Position numbers and translations under genes: made by a program
In this document: one piece after another, positions 8,500 through 14,664 of the stretch
Numbering within the stretch: position 1 is the stretch's first letter
Layout: every line of letters begins with the position of its first letter
Notes under the pieces: model-generated
Database searches by the model: none
What the model saw: only the letters and a program-made list of their open reading frames with translations
What the model was told of the DNA's origin: nothing
Origin: Bacteroidales bacterium
GTDB lineage: Bacteria > Bacteroidota > Bacteroidia > Bacteroidales > UBA932
Direction of reading: 5' to 3'
Assembly (NCBI GenBank): GCA_016283985.1
Contig: JAEENZ010000067.1
Coordinates: forward strand, 1-14,751
Length of the DNA stretch: 14,751 bases

Positions 8500-10200
8500 A
8501 TGAAGAGATTTGTTTTCATACTGCTGATGTTGGCAACCCTGGCGCTTTCCTGCACAAGGGAGCCTTCGCCCGGGCATGATCCTTCGGAGACTGGGTTCAG
8601 GACCATCCATTACAAGGTTCAGGTTTCGAGTTCCGACGACTCGAAGGCGACGACTGCCGAGAACGACACCAAATACGTCTTCCAGGCCACGGATTCCCTT
8701 TACGTCGTCTCCACGGATCCCGTATCCGGCGACACGCTGCTTTTCGGAGTCCTGAAGCTTATTTACGGTTCCGGCGCGACTACTGCGTATTTTGAGGGTG
8801 ACCTTGTCGGTGTAGATGAGTTTGATCCCGCTTCCGACACACCGATAAATGTAACCCTGGTAAGTTCCGGCGACAGAATTCATACTACCGGCGGGGGAAA
8901 ACTAACCGAGACAGCATATCCCTCGGACGAGTATGCTACTACCCTTGCCGACGCTGTACAGAAGTTCAGTCATTTCACATGCAGTACCACTTTCGGGGCT
9001 ACTTCGTTTACCCTTTCCCAACAGTCAACGTTCCTGAAATTTACCGTCATTTTTAGACGTTCAGAAGTTCTGGTGTCGACACCCGTAACGGTCAAAGTGT
9101 TCAATAACAACGAAGCGAATCCGATATGGCAGAACGTGATAAACGCAGCTGCTCTAGGTAGTGGCAGAAGCAGTGTGGATTTTGTAGTTGCTTTCCCCGG
9201 TGGCAGTTCATCACTGACCGATGCCGAATTGTCTGTCATCTGGGGGAACGGGGAGAATGATCATAAGGAGTTTGCCATAAACGACAAGGATTTGGCCGTT
9301 AACAATTACTACACGATTTCCCGCACTACGATCGATCTTGGCAATCCTTTCCACATACGGGCCAAGGAAGACGGCACGACGTCCGTTACCTTCAAATACG
9401 ATGACGGAAGCATTCAGTACTTAAGCTTCGATCTCGGCGTGGACGACTGGACCAATTATAACGGCAGTTCGCTTTCGTTGTCAAAAAATGATGTGGTTTA
9501 CTTCAAGGGCAACAGGGAGGACTGCGACTGCATCGGCGCCACACAGCTCTTTACCGCCGACCAGGTATGTTACATCGGCGGTAACATCACAAGCCTTCTT
9601 GCCGACCAAACCCAGTTCGCTTCATACGCCTTCAGAAGCGCATTCTCCAACGGCACCTGTGTAGACGCTGTAACCACTCCGGCTGAAGTGAATTGGGTGG
9701 ACATTGACTCGGCCGATCCTCTTTTACTTCCATCCTTTACATCAACAGAGTGTTATCGGGAGATGTTCCGTAACTGCTCGTCCCTTACGTCTGTTCCTGA
9801 CCTTCCAGCCGAAACAGCTTCACCTGGCTGCTATTGGAATATGTTCAGGCTTTGCAATGGACTGACTACTGCAAATATCAATCTCGGGGCTACGACGATG
9901 GCAACCGACTGTTGCCGTGAGTTATTCAGGCAATGTGGTAATTTGACCTCTGCACCTATTTTACGTGCTACCACTCTAGAAGCGCGTTGCTATCGACAGA
10001 TGTTCTCGGACTGCAGCAATCTTCTAAGCATTACTTGTCTTGCTACAAATATTTCTGCGACTAACTGTACTTACAATTGGCTGTCAGGTTTACCCAACAA
10101 CAATACACGTACATTCTACAAGGCATCAGGTATGACGTCATGGCCCAGAAATGCCAACGGAATCCCAAGCAACTGGAATGTGGTGAACTACGGAGAATAG
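8500..10200 (+). CDS. Fimbrillin-like lipoprotein with C-terminal BspA-type leucine-rich repeats
   Basis: A 566-residue lipoprotein and the last pilus-locus gene, starting 4 bases after the giant gene's stop. An in-frame ATG lies 21 bases upstream, but this start gives the compact signal peptide with lipobox A-L-S-C (Cys18). Residues 19-283 are fimbrillin-like: S-K at 48-49 is the likely maturation site and 'VNNYYTISRTTIDLG' ends the domain. From residue 284 a different module begins: a strand region ('FHIRAKEDG', 'VVYFKGN', 'VCYIGGNITSLL') that usually precedes LRRs in gut Bacteroidales proteins. It is followed from residue 418 by four repeats of 26-27 residues and a degenerate fifth, with 'TFYKASGMTSWP...NGIPSNWNVV' as the typical cap. 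The whole is best read as a pilus-borne adhesin, the LRR part being the binding face. The ligand is unknown. The repeat part is noticeably richer in A/T-ending codons than the rest. Confidence 0.83.
   Translation: MKRFVFILLMLATLALSCTREPSPGHDPSETGFRTIHYKVQVSSSDDSKATTAENDTKYVFQATDSLYVVSTDPVSGDTLLFGVLKLIYGSGATTAYFEGDLVGVDEFDPASDTPINVTLVSSGDRIHTTGGGKLTETAYPSDEYATTLADAVQKFSHFTCSTTFGATSFTLSQQSTFLKFTVIFRRSEVLVSTPVTVKVFNNNEANPIWQNVINAAALGSGRSSVDFVVAFPGGSSSLTDAELSVIWGNGENDHKEFAINDKDLAVNNYYTISRTTIDLGNPFHIRAKEDGTTSVTFKYDDGSIQYLSFDLGVDDWTNYNGSSLSLSKNDVVYFKGNREDCDCIGATQLFTADQVCYIGGNITSLLADQTQFASYAFRSAFSNGTCVDAVTTPAEVNWVDIDSADPLLLPSFTSTECYREMFRNCSSLTSVPDLPAETASPGCYWNMFRLCNGLTTANINLGATTMATDCCRELFRQCGNLTSAPILRATTLEARCYRQMFSDCSNLLSITCLATNISATNCTYNWLSGLPNNNTRTFYKASGMTSWPRNANGIPSNWNVVNYGE
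9751..10092 (+). repeat. Four and a fraction BspA-type LRR units, encoded in tandem
   Basis: Units start at 9751, 9829, 9910 and 9988 (78, 81 and 78 bases apart), with a degenerate fifth at 10066. Each protein unit follows C-(Y/C)-x-x-(M/L)-F-x-x-C-x-x-L-(T/L), a short variable turn, then A-T-T or a variant of it and a Cys opening the next unit; the four read CYREMF, CYWNMF, CCRELF and CYRQMF. The fifth (CTYNWL) loses the second half and runs into the C-terminal cap. The DNA copies have diverged well beyond the protein pattern, so this is an old array rather than a fresh expansion. Confidence 0.85.
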
Positions 10201-10221
10201 TATACTAGCACCTTTCCACCC

Positions 10222-11766
10222 ATGAAACCCATCCTATCCATTATGAGCTTGATACTTACCGCATTGCTGGCCACGCTTGCCGGTTGCTGCAAGAAGACCG
10301 AAGGCAAGGCCGTGGTCTATTTTACCCGCAATCTGTCCGCCGAGGGATTGATCCAGGCCTATGAAAAGGTTAACGGCAAGATCGAAGGCCGCATTGGCGT
10401 CAAACTCCACACGGGTGAGCAAAACGGCCCTAACATCATCCCCCGAGAATGGGTTAAAGCCCTGATAGAGAAGGACTTGCCCGATGCCAGCATCATCGAG
10501 ACCAACACCTACTACGAAGGCGACCGCTACACTACCGAGCAGCATCGCGAGACGCTGGAGGTGAACGGCTGGACCTTCTGCCCCGTGGACATCATGGATG
10601 CTGAGGGCACGGCCCTTCTGCCCGTTAACGGCGGCAAGTGGTTCAAAGAAATGTCCGTTGGCAAGAACCTGCTGAACTACGATTCAATGGTAGCCCTTAC
10701 TCACTTCAAGGGCCACACCATGGGCGGCTTCGGCGGCAGCAACAAGAATATAGGCATTGGCTGCGCGGATGGCCGCATCGGCAAGGCGTGGATACATACC
10801 GCCGAGGGCTCCGAGGAGCAGTGGAGCATAGCCGAGGAGGAACTCATGGAGCGCATGACCGAATCTACCAAGGCCACCATCGACCACTTCGGCGAGCACG
10901 TGACCTACGTGAACGTGATGCGCAACATGTCGGTGTCCTGTGACTGCGAAGGCCTTGAGGCTGAGGCGGTTGTGACTCCGGACGTGGGTATACTCTCTTC
11001 TACCGACATCCTCGCCCTCGACAAGGCCTGCGTGGACATCATCTATGCCATGCACGACGAGGAGCACAAGCACTTCGTGGAGCGCATCGAGACCCGCCAT
11101 GGCCTGCGTCAGCTCTCCTACATGAAGGAACTCGGAATGGGCAGCGACGACTACGTCCTCATCGACCTCGACAACGGCGGCAAGCGCATCAGCGTAAAGG
11201 ATGCGGCCCGTGCGTGCAGGAAGCGCAGCATCTACAACTACAGCACCCTCGGGAACAAGGGGCAGATGGTGAATCTCTCCGACTTCGAGGGCAAGGTGCT
11301 GCTGGTGGTGAACACCGCCTCCAAGTGCGGCTTCACGCCCCAGTACGATGGCCTGGAGGCCCTTTATCAGAAGTATAAGGACAAGGGCCTGGTGGTGCTC
11401 GGCTTCCCCTGCGACCAGTTCGGCGGACAGGAGCCCGGCTCCAACGAGGAGATAGAAGAATTCTGCCGCCTGAACCACGGCGTAACCTTCCCTCTTATGG
11501 CCAAGTCGGATGTGAACGGACCGAAGGCGAACCCGGTGATGAAGTGGCTCTGGACCCTGAAACCCTTTGTCGGATTCGGGGAAGGGGATACCGCGAAGTT
11601 CATGGACGCGATGCTTTCCAAGGCGGATCCCGAGTATGCCGCCAATCCGGATATCAAGTGGAACTTCACCAAGTTCCTGGTGGACTGCAAAGGCCAGCCG
11701 GTGGCGCGTTTCGAACCTACGGTTGCCCCGGAGGCCCTGGAGGCCAGCATCGAGGCATTGCTGTAG
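10222..11766 (+). CDS. Lipoprotein fusing a DUF362 domain to a glutathione peroxidase domain
   Basis: A 514-residue protein with lipobox L-A-G-C (Cys22), so probably attached to a membrane outside the cytoplasm. No acidic surface-export signal follows the Cys, favouring the periplasmic face. Residues 27-316 match DUF362 (COG2768-like 'Fe-S centre' proteins) along their length: 'AVVYFTRNLSAEGL' at the start, 'HFKGHTMGGFGGSNKNIGIG' from His161, Cys240-x-Cys242, and the ending 'GSDDYVLIDLD'. After about 20 residues, 336-514 form a full glutathione peroxidase: Cys369 in 'NTASKCGFTPQYDGL', Gln403 in 'FGGQEPG' and Trp480-Asn481 in 'WNFTKFLVD' make up the catalytic tetrad. It probably reduces peroxides with a thiol such as thioredoxin. 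What the DUF362 half does is unknown. It is in one uninterrupted frame, 21 bases after the pilus operon, and more GC-rich than it, so co-transcription is uncertain. Confidence 0.88.
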   Translation: MKPILSIMSLILTALLATLAGCCKKTEGKAVVYFTRNLSAEGLIQAYEKVNGKIEGRIGVKLHTGEQNGPNIIPREWVKALIEKDLPDASIIETNTYYEGDRYTTEQHRETLEVNGWTFCPVDIMDAEGTALLPVNGGKWFKEMSVGKNLLNYDSMVALTHFKGHTMGGFGGSNKNIGIGCADGRIGKAWIHTAEGSEEQWSIAEEELMERMTESTKATIDHFGEHVTYVNVMRNMSVSCDCEGLEAEAVVTPDVGILSSTDILALDKACVDIIYAMHDEEHKHFVERIETRHGLRQLSYMKELGMGSDDYVLIDLDNGGKRISVKDAARACRKRSIYNYSTLGNKGQMVNLSDFEGKVLLVVNTASKCGFTPQYDGLEALYQKYKDKGLVVLGFPCDQFGGQEPGSNEEIEEFCRLNHGVTFPLMAKSDVNGPKANPVMKWLWTLKPFVGFGEGDTAKFMDAMLSKADPEYAANPDIKWNFTKFLVDCKGQPVARFEPTVAPEALEASIEALL

Positions 11767-11771
11767 GGGTT

Positions 11772-11786
11772 TCCGGCCAGGCCGGA
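11772..11786. terminator. Small GC-rich hairpin between convergent genes
   Basis: TCCGGC-CAG-GCCGGA forms a 6-bp stem with a 3-base loop. It sits between the stop of the DUF362-peroxidase gene and the stop of the minus-strand barrel gene, whose TAG begins at the next base. Neither strand has a run of T after it, so it is at best a weak or factor-assisted shared terminator. Confidence 0.35.
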
Positions 11787-13091
11787 CTAGAACAGATAAT
11801 CCAGAGTGATATACAGGGCGGGGCTGTCCCCGTCCTGTTTGTCAAGGGGGTATCCCCGGTCGCATGCGACGACCAGGTTTTCGTTGACAATCAGTCGGAT
11901 GCCGGCGCCTGCGGACTGGTGAACGCGTTCGGCCAGGTTGCCGCGCAGTTGCACATCGGCGGGAGCGACCGGAAGGATCTCCCTTAAACTACTCGGCAGG
12001 GCGCTGATATCCAGCCCGCGGAACACCCTGGCGGCATCGGTGAATAGGTTGGCGGCCAGGGCCAGGTTCTGGTTCCAGAGGACGAACCTTGCGAACCTCC
12101 AGCGCAGTTCCGCGGTAGCGCAGCCCATATCCAGCCCCACCAGGCGGGTGCGCATTATGCCCCGCGCGGTTTCATATCCTCCCATCCCTTCAAGATCCGT
12201 CCGCTGGCCCATGAAAGTCATGTAGGGGAGCACATAGAACGGGGCCTGCCGCCCGAAGGTGCCCTCGTAGTTGAAGCGATAGGCGAGGGTGAGGACGTCG
12301 TTCGGAATCAGGGGCAGATAGTGCCTCCAGGTGAAGGAATAGCGGTAGAAGGGCGTCTCGCTGAAGGGGGCGAGCAGCACGTGGCCTTCCGCCCAGATGC
12401 CCCGTGATGGGGCGCCTTCCTTGTTGCGGGTGTCATACACCAGCCCGAAGCGCACTCCCGAAGAGAATCCGCCGTCGGCATCCTTCCCGGAGATCACCCC
12501 GCTGGCCTTGTAGGCGTCGTACAGTGTGGGCATGCTCTCGGGGAAAACATCCGCAGCGCTCTTTCCCTTATTGATGCTGGCGTAGTCGATACTGCCTAGT
12601 TTATAGTAACTTGCGTAGATGCCGGCCTCCCAGCTGAGCGCCCCGGCAAGGCGCCCGATGAAGTCGGATTTGAAGAGATACTCATAGCGGGAGTAACGGT
12701 AGAAGGGCCTGGCCTGGGCGGCATCGAAATAGGTCTCGTAGCCGTTGAAACCGTAAAAGTCGTAGGCCTTGTCGATGTTCGCCTGGAAGTTGGTGCAGTT
12801 GCGCACTCCCGGGATCAGCTTGAAAGTGTCGTAGCGCAGCCGGACAATCTTGGAGCCCTTGGTGAAGTAGGAGAATTCCGAGTAGAACTTCGAGTCCAGG
12901 GCAGGGTAGTTCTCGCCAGTGCCATAGTCGAAGAGCATCAGCACGGCACCAATCTGCATGCCCTTGTCGGCATCATAGGCCAGGGCCGGGAAGGGCCCTA
13001 CGCCCAGCCCGCTCTTAGTGATTTCTTCTTTCTGGGCCTTAAGCGGAAGAGCGCAGAAAAGGATAAGCAAAAGCGCGGATATTCTTTTCAT
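11787..13091 (-). CDS. POTRA-less Omp85/BamA-like outer-membrane barrel protein, copy 1
   Basis: A 434-residue protein with a type I signal peptide ending '...PLKAQ', probably cut before the Gln as is common in Bacteroidetes. The mature part goes straight into alternating beta strands. It belongs to the BamA/TamA (surface antigen D15) superfamily: 'FGLVYDTRNKEGAPSRGIWAEG' is the typical strand pair, Arg310-Gly311 in 'YETARGIMRTRLVG' is the conserved loop-6 R-G, and the chain ends in 'YITLDYLF' with a terminal Phe. At this length only the 16-strand barrel fits and POTRA domains are absent, as in the 'noNterm' Omp85 group of Bacteroidetes. Its role may be lipid, lipoprotein or protein insertion in the outer membrane, but this is unknown. 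It diverges from a paralogue at 13167 and is visibly more GC-rich than it. Confidence 0.85.
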   Translation of the reverse strand: MKRISALLLILFCALPLKAQKEEITKSGLGVGPFPALAYDADKGMQIGAVLMLFDYGTGENYPALDSKFYSEFSYFTKGSKIVRLRYDTFKLIPGVRNCTNFQANIDKAYDFYGFNGYETYFDAAQARPFYRYSRYEYLFKSDFIGRLAGALSWEAGIYASYYKLGSIDYASINKGKSAADVFPESMPTLYDAYKASGVISGKDADGGFSSGVRFGLVYDTRNKEGAPSRGIWAEGHVLLAPFSETPFYRYSFTWRHYLPLIPNDVLTLAYRFNYEGTFGRQAPFYVLPYMTFMGQRTDLEGMGGYETARGIMRTRLVGLDMGCATAELRWRFARFVLWNQNLALAANLFTDAARVFRGLDISALPSSLREILPVAPADVQLRGNLAERVHQSAGAGIRLIVNENLVVACDRGYPLDKQDGDSPALYITLDYLF

Positions 13092-13095
13092 AACT

Positions 13096-13103
13096 CAAAT
13101 ATA
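13096..13103 (-). promoter_or_regulatory. Candidate -7 box (TATATTTG) for the minus-strand barrel gene
   Basis: On the minus strand TATATTTG matches the Bacteroidetes -7 consensus TAnnTTTG exactly. Only four bases separate it from the ATG at 13091, so a transcript from it would be leaderless or nearly so. No clear -33 TTTG was found at the usual distance, although the 75-base region is AT-rich. Confidence 0.4.
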
Positions 13104-13118
13104 GTGAAAAAAAACCAT

Positions 13119-13126
13119 TATCTTTG
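13119..13126 (+). promoter_or_regulatory. Candidate -7 box (TATCTTTG) for the plus-strand barrel gene
   Basis: TATCTTTG matches TAnnTTTG exactly and leaves a 40-base A-rich leader before the ATG at 13167, a usual arrangement in Bacteroidetes. The -33 element is not evident. It lies 15 bases from the oppositely facing box at 13096-13103, so RNA polymerase could probably not occupy both at once. Confidence 0.5.
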
Positions 13127-13166
13127 TCGGCACAAAAACGACCACTAATAATCACTAAACTATTTT

Positions 13167-14546
13167 ATGAGAAAGATTCTATTTACACTGATTTCTCTCC
13201 TTGCCGCCGGCGTGATGCTGTGTGCCCAGGAAGAGAAAGAGATGAAAACGGGCTGGTCCTTCGGTGTTCTACCCACGGCAACTTACTCTGTCGACAACGG
13301 ATTCCAGGCCGGTGCTTTTGGCGACGTATATTATTATGGTGACGGCGGAACCTATCCGGATCCCCTGCATAAAATCAGCTGGGAAGGGTCATACTTCACG
13401 CACAGTCACCGTATGCGCCTTTATTTGGCTTACGACTCAAAGTACCTCATTCCGAACATGCGTGTGAATGCATCGGTCACATATATGACCGATCCGCTTT
13501 ATAGCTTATGGGGCTTCAACGGCGCCGCTGCCACGCAGAACTATGACGTGTGGGGCAACAGGGATATGTATGTTCCTGCCACTACCAACAATGTGAACTA
13601 TTATGGTATGAGCCGCGAGATGCTCCGTATTCTCGCCAATTTCCAAGGACGCATCACCGACAATCTCAACTGGGCTGCAGGTGTGAACTTCTGGAAATGG
13701 AACCTCGGAGCAATGAAGGATAAAGGTGTGGAAGTGAACGGCAACAAGCAGTATTATGACACCAATGTCACTTTGTACAATTTCCTCGCTAATTCCGGAG
13801 TTCTCACCGACGCGGAAAAGAACGGTGGTCTTTCACTGGAGTTCAATGCCGGACTTGTCTACGACACCCGCGACATCGAGGCGGCTCCTAACAAGGGTAT
13901 CTGGGCCGAGGCCTACCTGAACGGAAACTTTGTCGGCAGTCCATACCTGAAGGCTTGCGCATACTTCCGTCATTACATCAGCATCCCTATTCCCATCCCC
14001 GCAGGTAATCCCGTGTTCGCATATCGCCTCGCGTGGCAGCACACGATTGCAGGAGAGACACCTCTGTTCATGGTCCAGAACAACCCTCTGCTTGTTCAGC
14101 GTAACATGATCTCCGAGGGCTTCGGTTCCAGCAATACCATCCGCGGTCTCCGCGAGAACCGTATCCTTGCCGAGGGTATGGCTTGGGCAAATACCGAACT
14201 GCGCATCAAGCTCGTAAAGTTCAAACTGGCAAACCAGTACTTCTACATCGCCGTGAATCCGTTCTTCGATGCAGGTATCATCACCAAGCCTTACAAGGCG
14301 GATGCTCTTGCCAAGATTGCCGATGCAAACGGAAAGATTTACGATCCTGCATTCAATATCCTCACCGGGACCGGCGATCCTATTTACGATGCTTCCAAGG
14401 TCAACACGCTTGTCTACAGCGGCGGTGCCGGTCTGAAGATCGCCATGAACCAGAACTTTATCGTTTCCGCAGATTTCGCTAAGTGCTTCACCGAAGGCAT
14501 GGATGCGGGTCTCTGGATAGGTATCGGTATCAACTATCAGTTCTAA
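13167..14546 (+). CDS. POTRA-less Omp85/BamA-like outer-membrane barrel protein, copy 2
   Basis: A 459-residue paralogue of the minus-strand barrel protein. The signal peptide ends '...VMLCAQ'; the two mature proteins align from the start: 'LPTATYSVDNGFQAGAF' with 'FPALAYDADKGMQIGAV', then 'SYFT', 'LIP' and 'WGFNG' with 'YGFNG'. Family marks are 'AGLVYDTRDIEAAPNKGIWAEA', the loop-6 motif 'NTIRGLREN' with Arg326-Gly327, and a terminal 'INYQF'. The C-terminal half has an insertion around 'DALAKIADANGKIYDPAFNILTGTGDPIYD' (about residues 380-410) that copy 1 partly shares as 'DISALPSSLREILPVAPADVQ'; it is probably an extracellular loop or turn. POTRA domains are absent. Lower GC, a 40-base leader and a strong terminator suggest an independently and perhaps highly expressed single-gene unit. 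The cargo of the barrel is unknown. Confidence 0.86.
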   Translation: MRKILFTLISLLAAGVMLCAQEEKEMKTGWSFGVLPTATYSVDNGFQAGAFGDVYYYGDGGTYPDPLHKISWEGSYFTHSHRMRLYLAYDSKYLIPNMRVNASVTYMTDPLYSLWGFNGAAATQNYDVWGNRDMYVPATTNNVNYYGMSREMLRILANFQGRITDNLNWAAGVNFWKWNLGAMKDKGVEVNGNKQYYDTNVTLYNFLANSGVLTDAEKNGGLSLEFNAGLVYDTRDIEAAPNKGIWAEAYLNGNFVGSPYLKACAYFRHYISIPIPIPAGNPVFAYRLAWQHTIAGETPLFMVQNNPLLVQRNMISEGFGSSNTIRGLRENRILAEGMAWANTELRIKLVKFKLANQYFYIAVNPFFDAGIITKPYKADALAKIADANGKIYDPAFNILTGTGDPIYDASKVNTLVYSGGAGLKIAMNQNFIVSADFAKCFTEGMDAGLWIGIGINYQF

Positions 14547-14589
14547 TCTCTCCGTGGCAGCTAACAGGCTGCTACGCAGTAACTTAGTA

Positions 14590-14625
14590 AAAAGTCTCCC
14601 CCTGGTTTCGAAGGGGGAGACTTTT
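14590..14625. terminator. Strong bidirectional intrinsic terminator
   Basis: A perfect 14-bp stem pairs AAAAGTCTCCCCCT (14590-14603) with AGGGGGAGACTTTT (14612-14625) around an 8-base loop. A T-run ends the stem on the plus strand and, by symmetry, on the minus strand. It lies between the plus-strand barrel gene and the convergent gene at the right edge and can serve both. A smaller hairpin (GCAGC 14557-14561 with GCTGC 14568-14572) lies just upstream and has no T-run. Confidence 0.92.
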
Positions 14626-14664
14626 AGTATGTAGCTGATAATCAGACGGTTGCCCGCCAGCGCG

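Noticed and set aside
9751..10092. CRISPR array or recent satellite expansion
   Set aside because: The periodicity of 78-81 bases is in the protein only; the DNA copies differ at most positions and lie within an open reading frame with LRR motifs.
11160..11230. Possible assembly error or lost stop codon joining DUF362 and peroxidase genes
   Set aside because: The frame is continuous, the linker of about 20 residues has ordinary codon use and composition matches on both sides, and no remnant start or ribosome site is visible. It reads as a true fusion, although only read data can settle it.
11326..11328. Selenocysteine in the peroxidase active site
   Set aside because: The active-site codon is TGC (Cys), not TGA, so this is a cysteine-type enzyme.
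10684..11478. A 264-codon minus-strand open frame inside the DUF362-peroxidase gene
   Set aside because: Its product is rich in His, Val, Leu and Ala, as expected of the complement of GC-rich coding DNA, and has no signal peptide or motif. The plus-strand gene is unambiguous.
14557..14572. Small hairpin after the plus-strand barrel gene as a separate terminator
   Set aside because: It has only a 5-bp stem and no T-run; the 14-bp hairpin at 14590-14625 is the clear terminator.
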